Shown here piece by piece: positions 1 through 7,808 of a stretch of DNA of 64,000 bases. How positions within the stretch are numbered: the first letter of the stretch is position 1; the number at the start of each line of letters is the position of its first letter. Source of the DNA: Variovorax sp. UMC13 (lineage in GTDB: Bacteria > Pseudomonadota > Gammaproteobacteria > Burkholderiales > Burkholderiaceae_C); assembly GCF_014170375.1 (NCBI RefSeq), contig NZ_LZZW01000024.1:237947-301946 (forward strand), in the 5' to 3' direction. Below the pieces are notes generated by a model. That model ran no database searches. It saw only the letters and a program-made list of their open reading frames with translations, and had not been told where the DNA came from. Made by a program: the position numbers and the translations under genes.

Positions 1-499
1 CCAGGCTCAGCAGCAGCGGCAGGTCGCGTTCGATCGCAAAGCCCAGCGTCTCGGGCGTGGAGCCGGCCACATAGAGCGGCACGTGCGCGGCCTGGGCCTG
101 CAGCACGATGCAGTGGCGCTCGAAGCGCGCGCGGGTCTCGGCCGCATCGATGTTCAATGCGGCCAGCGTGGCGGGCTCGGTGCCGCGGCCCACGCCGATG
201 TCGATGCGCCCGCCGCTCTGGAAGGCCAGCTGCGCGACCTCGTCGGCCAGCAGCAGCGGCTGGTGCAGCGGCAGCACCAGCACCGAGGTGCCCACGCGCA
301 GCCGTTCGGTGCGCGCCAGCAGCGCGGCGGCCAGCAGCAGCGGCGAGGGGTACGGCCAGTCGGCCGTGGGCAGGCGGAATTCGCTGAACCACACGCCGTC
401 GAAGCCCAGCCGGTCGGCTTCGTCGAACAGCGCGAAGAAGGCGCGCGGGTCGCCCTGCGTGGCTTCGCGGGTCCAGCCGGCGAGGTCGATGCGCATCAT
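1..499 (-). CDS. LLM-class flavin-dependent oxidoreductase (3' part outside window)
   Basis: Luciferase-like (LLM) flavin monooxygenase family, N-terminal 166 residues only; the rest lies beyond the left edge. The translation starts MMRIDLAGWT and contains the family features GFDGVWFSEF near residue 33, RLRVGTSV near 68, and the IDIGVGRGTEPA segment near 99. These enzymes use reduced FMN to oxidise diverse substrates in the cytoplasm. Two in-frame ATGs sit at the start (499 and 496), overlapping the stop of the upstream ATPase gene, so it is translationally coupled to the cobalamin-uptake operon. No role in B12 metabolism is known to me for this family; the link is positional only. Confidence 0.8.
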   Translation of the reverse strand, partial: MMRIDLAGWTREATQGDPRAFFALFDEADRLGFDGVWFSEFRLPTADWPYPSPLLLAAALLARTERLRVGTSVLVLPLHQPLLLADEVAQLAFQSGGRIDIGVGRGTEPATLAALNIDAAETRARFERHCIVLQAQAAHVPLYVAGSTPETLGFAIERDLPLLLSL

Positions 500-1266
500 G
501 GGCCGGCCTGCCGGCGCAGCCGGGCGCGCAGCATCACGCCGGGCGGCACGCCGATGCGGTCGAACACCACGCCGAAGCTCTCGTCGAGCAGCGCGGCATG
601 GATCAGTTCCTCGCCGCCGTCGATCGCGATGCGGCCGTCGGCCACCACCACGATGCGCTCGAAGTGGCGGAAGGCCAGGTCGAGGTCGTGCATGGCCACG
701 ATCACCAGCCGGGTGCGGCCGCGCTGCGCCAGCGCCTCGACCAGCGTGAGCCGGTGCCGCACGTCGAGCGCGGCGCCGGGCTCGTCGGCCAGCAGGATGG
801 GGGGGTCGGTCGCGAGCACGGTGGCCAGCAGCACGCGGGCCTGCTCGCCGCCCGACAGCGTGGACCAGCGCCGGCCGCGGAAGGCCTGGAGCTGGTTGCG
901 TGCGATCACCTCGTCGACCGTGGGCCACTGGGCCGGCGCCTTGCCGCGCGGCGGCGTGAGGCGCATGCCCAGCAGTTCTTCCAGCACCAGGTCCCAGTGC
1001 GGCTCGAAGTGCTGCGGCATGAAGCCGATGGCTTGCGCGCGCTCGGCGGCGGGCACGTCGACCACGCGCCGCGCGCCCAGCCGCACCTCGCCCTGGGCCG
1101 GTGTTTCCAGGCCGGCCAGCAAGGCCAGCAGCGTGGACTTGCCCGCGCCGTTGGGGCCGATGATGGCCACCGAGCCGGTCGCGCCGAAGCCGATCGACAC
1201 GTCGCGCAGGATGGACTTGTGGCGGCGCGAGACGCCGAGGTGCTGGGCTTCGAGCAGCAGGCTCAT
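496..1266 (-). CDS. btuD: Cobalamin ABC transporter ATP-binding protein
   Basis: ATPase subunit of a BtuCD/FecCDE-type importer, 256 residues, cytoplasmic face of the inner membrane. Walker A GPNGAGKST is at residues 37-45, followed by a Q-loop (FMPQH), the signature LSGGEQARV, Walker B ILLADEPG and an H-loop (AMHDLDL). Its ATG overlaps the stop of the permease gene by 4 bases, and its own stop overlaps the downstream LLM oxidoreductase start. Substrate assignment to cobalamin rests on the riboswitch at the head of the operon and the BtuB-like receptor; by sequence alone it could equally be a siderophore transporter ATPase. Confidence 0.88.
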   Translation of the reverse strand: MSLLLEAQHLGVSRRHKSILRDVSIGFGATGSVAIIGPNGAGKSTLLALLAGLETPAQGEVRLGARRVVDVPAAERAQAIGFMPQHFEPHWDLVLEELLGMRLTPPRGKAPAQWPTVDEVIARNQLQAFRGRRWSTLSGGEQARVLLATVLATDPPILLADEPGAALDVRHRLTLVEALAQRGRTRLVIVAMHDLDLAFRHFERIVVVADGRIAIDGGEELIHAALLDESFGVVFDRIGVPPGVMLRARLRRQAGP

Positions 1267-2216
1267 GAGCGCAGCCTCCGCGCCAGCAGCACGATGAAGA
1301 AGGGCCCGCCTGCCACGGCCGTGACCAGCCCCAGCGGGATCTCGGCCGGCGGCAGGGCCGAGCGCGCGATGGCGTCGGCCACGGTCACGACGATGGCGCC
1401 GGTGAGCGCCGAAGCCGGCAGCAGCGCCCGGTGCAGCGGCCCGACCATCCAGCGCGCGATGTGCGGCGCGGCCAGCCCGACGAAGGCCACCAGGCCGCCA
1501 TAGGCCACGGCCGCCGCGACCACCAGCGAACCGACGACGACCGCGATGGGCGTGAAGCGCGCCACGTCAAGCCCGAAGCCCTGCGCCGCGCGCGTGCCCA
1601 GGCCCAGCAGGTCGAGCCCGTGCGCGATGCGCGAGGTGGCCAGCAGGCAGGCCACGCACAGCGCCGCGAGCAGGCCCAGGCCGGGCCATGAAGGCGTCTG
1701 GATGCCGCCCAGCACCCAGCTCATCACGACCTGCAGGCTCACGGTTTCGTCGGACAGGGCGAGCATGAGGAAGGAGCGCAGCGCGCCCAGCATCGCGGCG
1801 ATGGCCACGCCGGCCAGCAGCATGCCGGCGGCATCGAGCGCGCCCGCGACGCGGGAGACGCCGAGCACCAGGGCGGTCGCGCCCCAGGCGCCGGCGAAGG
1901 CCAGCACGGGCAGCGCATAGGACTGGGGCACGCCCAGCGGCACCAGCAGCGCGACGGTCGCACCCAGGGCCGCGCCGCCCGAAGCGCCGAGCAGGTAGGG
2001 CTCGGCCAGCGGGTTGCGGAACACGCCCTGGAACACTGCGCCCGACAGGCCCAGCAAGGCGCCGACCAGGGCGGCGGCGAACACGCGGGGCAGGCGCCAT
2101 TGCAGCAAGAGGCGGCTGCGCAGGCTGTCGTCGCCGGCGAGTGCGCGGTAGAGGGCCTGTGGCGACGACCACTCGTGGCCGGCGCAAGCGGCGAGCAGCA
2201 AGGCGACCGTGAGCAC
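1263..2216 (-). CDS. btuC: Cobalamin ABC transporter permease (FecCD family), 5' end doubtful
   Basis: FecCD-family inner-membrane permease, 317 residues from the GTG at 2216, with many hydrophobic helices and the family signature RNPLAEPYLLG near residue 68, close to that of BtuC. It partners BtuD (4-base overlap) and BtuF. The start is problematic: the GTG has no ribosome-binding site, whereas an ATG at 2253 with GGAG upstream reads MSSLQTLDIARR and then needs removal of one G (around 2216-2217) to continue as VLTVALLL. This suggests a single-base insertion, real or a sequencing error; the full gene would then be 1263..2253. Confidence 0.85.
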   Translation of the reverse strand: MLTVALLLAACAGHEWSSPQALYRALAGDDSLRSRLLLQWRLPRVFAAALVGALLGLSGAVFQGVFRNPLAEPYLLGASGGAALGATVALLVPLGVPQSYALPVLAFAGAWGATALVLGVSRVAGALDAAGMLLAGVAIAAMLGALRSFLMLALSDETVSLQVVMSWVLGGIQTPSWPGLGLLAALCVACLLATSRIAHGLDLLGLGTRAAQGFGLDVARFTPIAVVVGSLVVAAAVAYGGLVAFVGLAAPHIARWMVGPLHRALLPASALTGAIVVTVADAIARSALPPAEIPLGLVTAVAGGPFFIVLLARRLRS

Positions 2217-2275
2217 CGCGGCGGGCGATGTCGAGGGTTTGGAGGGAGGACATCAGCGGCTCCGGTCGTCGGTCT

Positions 2276-2490
2276 TGCTCCTTCCCCCTTTGGGGGAAGG
2301 CGGGGATGGGGGCTCGCACGATGGAGACGCTGCCGGCCCCTACCCCTGCCCTCCCCCGGAGGGGGAGGGAGCAAGAAGAAGGTCGCGGGATGTCGGGCTC
2401 CTTCCCCCTCCGGGGGAAGGCAGGGATGGGGGCGCGCACGATGGAGGCGCTGCCGCCCTCACCCCTGCCTTCTCCCAGGAGGAGAGGGAG
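2276..2490. repeat. 120-bp tandem repeat built of inverted GC-rich units
   Basis: Two direct copies lie exactly 120 bases apart (the motif cttccccc occurs at 2281 and 2401). Each copy holds a short hairpin (CTTCCCC...GGGGAAG) and then a segment that is a near reverse complement of it (for example CTCCCCC..GGGGGAG around 2351-2367), so the unit is itself head-to-head. It fills the gap between btuF and btuC inside the operon. No coding potential is convincing here. It could fold in the mRNA and affect transporter subunit ratios, but that is inference. Confidence 0.75.
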
Positions 2491-2504
2491 TAGAACCGAA
2501 ACAC

Positions 2505-3395
2505 TCACGGCCGCACCTCCACCGACCCCAGCCACTTCGCAAGGCTTTCGATCCCGTCGATGGTCCGCGGTCCCGGAATCAGGAACTCGCTGCGCGACAC
2601 CGTCACCGCGCGCTTGTCGCGCACCGCCCGCATGTCGCGCCAGCCCGGCAGTTGCACCAGATCGTCGAGGGCAGCCTTCGTCCCCGCGAACAGCAGCACG
2701 TCCGGGTCCGACGCAAGAATGGCCTCCGGCGACACCTGCGCCACCGCCCCCCGCCCCGCGATCGCGAAGCGGCCGCCGGCCATGCGCATCGCCTCGCCGG
2801 TGTAGGTGTCGGCGCGCGCCACCAGCAGCATGCCGTTGCCCACACGACCGGTGATCATCACCATGCGCGGGGCGGTGCGTTGCGCGACCTGCTGCGCCAC
2901 GGCATCCAGCCGCGCCTGCAGCGACTGCGCCAGCGCCTCGCCGCGGTCGGGCACGCCGGTGGCGCGGCCGATCAGGCGGATGTTGTCGAGCACCTCGCCG
3001 ACCGAGCGGCTCAGCAGCACGATCACCGGCACGCCGATGCGCGTCATCGGGTCGACCAACTGGTTGGCGGCCTGCCGCGCGGGCGTGACGATCACCAGGT
3101 CGGGCCGCTGCGCGACCACCGCGTCGACCGAGAAGCCCAGCCGGCCGCCGACCCTGGGCTTGTCCATGACCTCGGGTGGAAAGCGCGTGTATTGCTCGAC
3201 GCCGACGATGCGGTCGGCCAGGCCGAGCGAGGTCACCAGCTCGGTGTTCGACGCGAAAATGGTCACCAGCCGCTGCGGCGCCGCGGGCAGCACCACGCTG
3301 CGGCCCAGCGCATCGCGGACCTCGATCGGCGCGGCCTGCCCCGAGAGGGCCGCCGCGCTCAGACCCAGGACCAGCGCGATGCGCTTGAACCGCAT
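2505..3395 (-). CDS. btuF: Periplasmic cobalamin-binding protein of ABC transporter
   Basis: BtuF/FepB-type periplasmic binding protein, 296 residues. A signal peptide runs from MRFKRIALVLGLSAAAL to the AQA-like site near residue 22. The family features follow: RDALGRSVVLPAAPQRLVT, SNTELVTSLGLADRIVGV, and RPDLVIV near residue 100. It carries substrate from the outer-membrane receptor to BtuCD. The ATG shares one base with the stop of the receptor gene (TGATG), so the two are coupled. The downstream gap to btuC holds the tandem repeat. Specificity for B12 is inferred from the riboswitch-led operon. Confidence 0.87.
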   Translation of the reverse strand: MRFKRIALVLGLSAAALSGQAAPIEVRDALGRSVVLPAAPQRLVTIFASNTELVTSLGLADRIVGVEQYTRFPPEVMDKPRVGGRLGFSVDAVVAQRPDLVIVTPARQAANQLVDPMTRIGVPVIVLLSRSVGEVLDNIRLIGRATGVPDRGEALAQSLQARLDAVAQQVAQRTAPRMVMITGRVGNGMLLVARADTYTGEAMRMAGGRFAIAGRGAVAQVSPEAILASDPDVLLFAGTKAALDDLVQLPGWRDMRAVRDKRAVTVSRSEFLIPGPRTIDGIESLAKWLGSVEVRP

Positions 3396-5563
3396 CAGAA
3401 GCTGACTTGCATGCCGACCTGGAACTCGCGGCCCGGCATCGAGGTGCCGCAACCGCCGTTCTGGAAGCGCGGATCGGCGATGCACGGCTTCTGGTCGAGC
3501 GCGATGAAGATCGAGCTGCGGTTCAGGTCGAACAGGTTGTTGACCGCCGCGAACACCTTCACGCGCTTGTTGATGCGGTAGTCGCCGCGCAGGTTCCAGA
3601 CGGTGAAGGCGCCCTTCCTGTGGATGTAGGTGCTGTAGGGCTCGCCCTGCGGGATCAGCAGCGCTTCCTCGGTGTCGTACCACATCGGTCCGCGCAGCAG
3701 CGCACCGATCTGCAGGCTCCAGTCGTCGGGCAGCTTGCCGGCGCCGCGGCCGTAGCGCAGGCCCAGCGAGGCCTCGTACTTGTACATGCGCTGCACGCGG
3801 TCGGTGTCGAGCGCGGTCGCGCCCTTGTCGCGCATCGTGAAGTTGTAGTAGCCGTTGGCGTAGGCGTTGAGGCTGTGGGCGCCGGTCGAGAAGTTCAGCG
3901 CCTTCGCCAGGTCCACGTTGGCGCTGGCCTCGATGCCGCGCACCACGATGTCGGCCGCGTTGTTGGCGTAGTCCGAGGTGTTGGTGGTCGGGCCGCGCGA
4001 GACGGTGATGATGCGGTCGGAGATCGTGTTCTGGAACAGCGCCACGTCCACGTTCCAGACCGGCAGCTGCAGCGTGCCGCCGAACTCGATCTGGCGGTTG
4101 CTCTCGGGCTTGAGGTTCGGGTTGCCGAAGCTGCGGCCGCCGCCCACCGCGGTGAAGTCCGAGCCCAGCTCGGTCGAGGTCGGGGCGCGGAAGCCGGTCG
4201 AGATGCCGGTGCGCAGGTTCAGCACGTCGAGCGCGCGCCAGGTCGCGCCGGTCGACCAGGTGGTCTCGCCGTACGACTGGCTGCCGCTGCGCTGCAGCGG
4301 CAGGTTGGGCGTGGCATCGAAGCTGGTGCGGCCTTCGGTGCGGCGCGCGCCGCCGCGCACCGTCACGCGGTCGTTGAAGAACTTCTGCGAATCCTCGAAG
4401 TACAGCGCGTTGACATGCTCGGTCTGGTTGTTGTCGTAGGGCGCGACCTGGCCGGTGGGGCCGCCGGGCAGCGCGACGCGGAAGCGGTCCGAGCGCAGCC
4501 GGCTGCGTTCCCAGTCGTAGCCCAGCAGCAGGTCGTTGCCCTGCCCCAGCTTGAAGCGCGGCTGCAGGCGCGTGCCCAGGATGTCGAGCTTGCGGTCGTT
4601 GTAGTCGCTCGAGGTGCCGGGCGTGGCCCGCGTGCCGGAGCGCACCACGGGCGAGGCCCACTTGAACTCGTCCTCGTCCGCCACCGAGTAGATCTGCGCC
4701 ATCCAACTGATGCGGTCATCTGCGGTGCGGCCTTCGTAGGTGAGGTCGGCCGAGGCGTTGGTGCGGTCGTCCTTGCTGATGGTGTTGGCGCCCGATCCGC
4801 GGAAGCCCGCGTTGTAGATGCCGTCGGTGCGCAGCTTGAGTTCGAGCCGGTTGCGCTCGTCGACCTGGAAGCCCAGCGCGCCCGCGAAGCCGCGGCGTTC
4901 CCAGCCCGTGTTGGCCAGCTTGCCGCCGCCCTTGCCCGATTCGTAATCGTCGCGCTGGCCGCCCGACACGCCGAAGTACCAGTCGAAGCGTTCGCCGCCG
5001 CCGCTGGTCTGCGCATTGGCCTGCACGCCGCCCCAGGAGCCCACGCTGAGACCGGCCTGGCTCGGCGGCGCGTTGTAGCCGCTCTTCATGATGATGTTGA
5101 TCACGCCGCCCATGTTCTGGCTGCCGTAGATCACCGAGGCCGGGCCGCGCACGATCTCGATGCGCTCGACCTCGTTGGCGCTGAGCTTCGAGATGTTGGC
5201 CGTGCCCGCGCGCCGGCCGTTGACCAGCACCAGCACCTGGCCCTTGTAGTCGCGGCCCTGGCCGTCGCTGGTGGCGCCGCGGATGTTGATCGAGGTCTGC
5301 GCCGCGGTCCATTCGCTGAAGAAGCCGACCGCGTTCTCGGCCAGCAGGTCGGTCACCGACTTGGCGGTCGAGCGGTCGATGGCGGCGCGGTCGATCACCT
5401 GCGTGGTCGCGGCGATGCTGGCGCGCGCCTCGGGGCGGGCCGTGGCCGTGACGAAGATCTCATTGAGGGCATCGGCTTCCTGCGCCATGCTCTGGCCCGC
5501 GGCCATCGAGAGCAAACCCAGCACGCCCACTCGGGCCGGGTTCAGGATCGTTATTTTTTTCAT
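3395..5563 (-). CDS. btuB: TonB-dependent outer-membrane receptor, BtuB-like (vitamin B12)
   Basis: 722-residue TonB-dependent receptor. It starts MKKITILNP with a signal peptide ending at QSMAQ, then a TonB-box-like EIFVTATA near residue 35, a plug domain (residues about 45-160, including INIRGATSDGQG and ERIEIVRGPASVIYG) and a beta-barrel ending in the typical terminal Phe (MQVSF). The start at 5563 was chosen over longer in-frame extensions because it gives a normal signal peptide and lies downstream of the cobalamin riboswitch. It is the first gene of the uptake operon. High-affinity import of corrinoids across the outer membrane is the likely role. Confidence 0.92.
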   Translation of the reverse strand: MKKITILNPARVGVLGLLSMAAGQSMAQEADALNEIFVTATARPEARASIAATTQVIDRAAIDRSTAKSVTDLLAENAVGFFSEWTAAQTSINIRGATSDGQGRDYKGQVLVLVNGRRAGTANISKLSANEVERIEIVRGPASVIYGSQNMGGVINIIMKSGYNAPPSQAGLSVGSWGGVQANAQTSGGGERFDWYFGVSGGQRDDYESGKGGGKLANTGWERRGFAGALGFQVDERNRLELKLRTDGIYNAGFRGSGANTISKDDRTNASADLTYEGRTADDRISWMAQIYSVADEDEFKWASPVVRSGTRATPGTSSDYNDRKLDILGTRLQPRFKLGQGNDLLLGYDWERSRLRSDRFRVALPGGPTGQVAPYDNNQTEHVNALYFEDSQKFFNDRVTVRGGARRTEGRTSFDATPNLPLQRSGSQSYGETTWSTGATWRALDVLNLRTGISTGFRAPTSTELGSDFTAVGGGRSFGNPNLKPESNRQIEFGGTLQLPVWNVDVALFQNTISDRIITVSRGPTTNTSDYANNAADIVVRGIEASANVDLAKALNFSTGAHSLNAYANGYYNFTMRDKGATALDTDRVQRMYKYEASLGLRYGRGAGKLPDDWSLQIGALLRGPMWYDTEEALLIPQGEPYSTYIHRKGAFTVWNLRGDYRINKRVKVFAAVNNLFDLNRSSIFIALDQKPCIADPRFQNGGCGTSMPGREFQVGMQVSF

Positions 5564-5699
5564 GCGTGTTCCAACCGCCCCGCCACCCCGCGGAGCCTCA
5601 ACCATTGAATACGCTGAAGAAGAAAGAACGCCTCGCGGCCAAGCCCGGTGCGTGTGTGCACCGGCTTGCCCGGACCCTCGCTCTCCCGCAGCGGCCGAA

Positions 5700-5930
5700 G
5701 CGGTTGCGAAGGCCGGTATCCGGGCTTGCGGACCGTCCTGCATGCGCGTTGCATGCAGGACCGAAACCCTCGCCTTCCCACGCCGTGAGGCGCAGTGACT
5801 GCCATGCCGACAAGGCATGCGCGTGAGGGATTCTTCGAGATCCGCTGACCGTTGCGGGGGCAGCGCAGGACTTGTCGCGTCGTGTGAAGACGCAAGGCAC
5901 CTGCTTCCCGTTTAACCCCGAGACCCTCAA
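5700..5930 (-). promoter_or_regulatory. Cobalamin (adenosylcobalamin) riboswitch upstream of btuB
   Basis: Read on the minus strand, the conserved cobalamin-riboswitch elements occur in order: AAACGGGAAGCAGGTGCC (5913 to 5896), AGTCCTGCGCTGCCCCCGCA (about 5874 to 5853), AGTCACTG followed by GGGAAGGCG (about 5800 to 5767), and the B12 box GCAAGCCCGGATACCGGCC (about 5731 to 5712). A variable perfect stem GTCCTGCATGC/GCATGCAGGAC lies at about 5735-5762. The family binds coenzyme B12 and shuts down expression of the downstream uptake genes. No strong U-tract terminator follows, so control of translation or Rho-dependent termination is more likely. Confidence 0.95.
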
Positions 5931-6000
5931 GCGATGAGAGCGTGCGGGGCACCTTCGAACCGTGCGGGCGCGGCGCTCACAGCGCCGGCCCGACCACAGA

Positions 6001-6028
6001 ATTATAGGAAGGTAAAGAAATCTGACAG
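6001..6028 (-). promoter_or_regulatory. Sigma-70 promoter for the btu operon
   Basis: On the minus strand there is a consensus -10 hexamer TATAAT (6006 to 6001), 16 bases downstream of CTGTCA (6028 to 6023), which matches the -35 consensus at four of six positions. The predicted start would fall near 5993, giving a leader that contains the whole riboswitch. Confidence 0.7.
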
Positions 6029-6064
6029 CTTGCCGCGCGAGGCTTGCTGTCGGAGGCGGCCTGC

Positions 6065-6622
6065 TTACTTGGGCAGCAGCACCTTGTCGACCACGTGGAT
6101 CACGCCGTTCGACTGGTAGACGTCGGCGATGGTCACGTTGGCGGTGCCGCCCTTTTCGTCGGTCACGGTCACCATGCCGCCGGTGCTCTTGGCCACCAGC
6201 GTGCCGCCCGCGACGGTCTTGAGCGAGGCCATGCCCTTGCCGTCGTCGATCATCTTCATGAGCGACTTGGCATCGACCTTGCCGGCCACCACGTGGTAGG
6301 TGAGGATGGTCGTGAGCGTGCCCTTGTTCTCGGGCTTGAGCAGCGTGTCGACCGTGCCGGCCGGCAGGGCCGCGAAGGCGGTGTTGGTGGGCGCGAAGAC
6401 GGTGAACGGACCCGGGCCCTTGAGCGTCTCGACCAGGCCGGCGGCCTTGACCGCGGCGACCAGGGTCGTGTGGTCCTTGGAATTCACGGCGTTGTCGATG
6501 ATGTCCTTGGTGGCGTACATCGGCGCGCCGCCGACGGTGACCTGGGCGATGGCGGAGACCGCACCGACCGACAGGGCGGCTGCGAGTGCGAGGGAAGCGA
6601 GGCGTGAGAACTTGGCTTGCAT
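6065..6622 (-). CDS. Fasciclin (FAS1) domain exported protein
   Basis: 185-residue secreted protein. A signal peptide (residues 1-26, ending VSAIAQ) is followed by one FAS1 domain (about 38-183) with the hallmarks GPFTVFAPTNTAFAALP (near residue 74), a central TYHVVAG (near 109) and the C-terminal NGVIHVVDKVLLP. FAS1 proteins act as extracytoplasmic adhesion or cell-surface factors; the target here is unknown. The ATG is preceded by a good AGGAG site. It is monocistronic: the btu operon lies downstream and the patatin gene ends 100 bases upstream. Confidence 0.9.
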   Translation of the reverse strand: MQAKFSRLASLALAAALSVGAVSAIAQVTVGGAPMYATKDIIDNAVNSKDHTTLVAAVKAAGLVETLKGPGPFTVFAPTNTAFAALPAGTVDTLLKPENKGTLTTILTYHVVAGKVDAKSLMKMIDDGKGMASLKTVAGGTLVAKSTGGMVTVTDEKGGTANVTIADVYQSNGVIHVVDKVLLPK

Positions 6623-6722
6623 GGATGGCTCCTGTTGCGTTCACCGCCACGAAGATGCGCGGCGGGTGAAAGGGATACGGCCCCGCCCGCGCCTTGGATT
6701 CAAGCGATGCGAAATCTGCGCT

Positions 6723-7796
6723 TCAAAGTGCGCGCAGCTGCGCCAGGTCGGGTTTTTCCAGCCATTGCTGCAGTTCGTCGGCCAGGCGCTGCGCCTCGGC
6801 CGCGGCGGTGCGCCAGGCCTGGATGCGGCCCGCCAGGTCGTTGCCGTAGCGCAGGAAGTCGTTGCGGTCGGGCAGCTTGCCGTTGGGCAGGGTCGCGACC
6901 CATTCGGGCGCCGGCGCCAGCACCACCATGGCGTCGAGGAAAGGCGTGGCCTTGTGGCGCCACTTGAGGCCCTTGTCCAGCCAGCCCGGCACCACCGCCT
7001 GCTGGAAGTGCGGATACAGCACGATGCCCTGGGGCCCCGCGCGGTAGTCCAGGTGCAGGTGGTAGTCGGTGATGCCGCCGTCCCAGTAGGCCCCGGGCGG
7101 CGCGCCCGGGATGTCGTGCACCGCCTCGAGCATGAAGGGGATCGAGCACGAGGCCTGCAGCGCCGGCGCGAAGTTGGCTTCGCTCAGCGCCACGCGGCGG
7201 GTCGCGAAATCGGTGGTGGCAAAAGGCAGGGCCGCATCCGGCGTCGAGAACACCACACGCTCCAGCCAGCCGCCCAGCGCCTTGCGCCGCACGCCGTTGG
7301 CCATGAAGGCGCCCAGGTAGCCCAGCGCCGTGCGCCCCCGCCCCTCGCGGCCCAGCAGGTGCCGGCCATGGGCGGTGATCACATGCAGGCTGTAGCGCGG
7401 ATGCTTCAGCACCTCCTGCGCCCGGCCGCCGTAGAAGCTGCGCAAGCCCGCGCCGAACTGCGCGCTGACCTGCTTCGCCGTGAGCCGCTTCTGGCCCGGC
7501 GGCAGTTCGAAGTGCTGGGTGATGTAGCCGTCCTCGAAGTCGCGCAGCGCGCGCATCGGGTCGTCGAGGCAGGCATTGGCCAGCCGCCAGGCGCCGATGG
7601 AGGCCCCCACCAGGTCGATGGGCTGGTCGGAACGCGGCAGCCAGTCGCCGAACAGGAAGCGGTCGATGGGGCCGAGGATCAGGCCCTTGGGCCCGCCCGC
7701 CGCGCCCGGCACCACGCGCACGTCCTCGGGCCGCAGGCCCTGCGCTTCGATCAGGCGCCTGGCGGCCGGTCCGGCATGGATGCGCAGTGCCTTCAT
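6723..7796 (-). CDS. Patatin-like phospholipase family protein
   Basis: 357-residue cytoplasmic protein of the patatin-like acyl hydrolase group. The nucleophile elbow GASIG is near residue 65 (Ser in GxSxG) and the catalytic Asp is in YWDGGI near residue 240, giving a Ser-Asp dyad. An N-terminal GAAGGPKG serves as the oxyanion loop. No signal peptide is visible. It starts 12 bases after the tex stop, so the two are probably cotranscribed. The natural lipid substrate cannot be told from sequence. Confidence 0.85.
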   Translation of the reverse strand: MKALRIHAGPAARRLIEAQGLRPEDVRVVPGAAGGPKGLILGPIDRFLFGDWLPRSDQPIDLVGASIGAWRLANACLDDPMRALRDFEDGYITQHFELPPGQKRLTAKQVSAQFGAGLRSFYGGRAQEVLKHPRYSLHVITAHGRHLLGREGRGRTALGYLGAFMANGVRRKALGGWLERVVFSTPDAALPFATTDFATRRVALSEANFAPALQASCSIPFMLEAVHDIPGAPPGAYWDGGITDYHLHLDYRAGPQGIVLYPHFQQAVVPGWLDKGLKWRHKATPFLDAMVVLAPAPEWVATLPNGKLPDRNDFLRYGNDLAGRIQAWRTAAAEAQRLADELQQWLEKPDLAQLRAL

Positions 7797-7808
7797 CGGG
7801 GAGGCGGC

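Larger units (their letters stand above)
5564..6064. other. 501-base non-coding leader between btuB and the fasciclin gene
   Basis: No gene is supported here. On the minus strand it holds the promoter (6001-6028), the cobalamin riboswitch (about 5700-5930) and a 7-bp GC hairpin at 5645-5664 (CCGGTGC / GCACCGG, 6-base loop). That hairpin lies between the riboswitch aptamer and the btuB start and could be part of the expression platform. The remaining bases next to the fasciclin stop show nothing I recognise. Confidence 0.7.

Noticed and set aside
2281..2490. Regularly spaced repeats that could suggest a CRISPR array.
   Set aside because: Only two units, 120 bases apart, each made of inverted parts, with no spacers and no cas genes.
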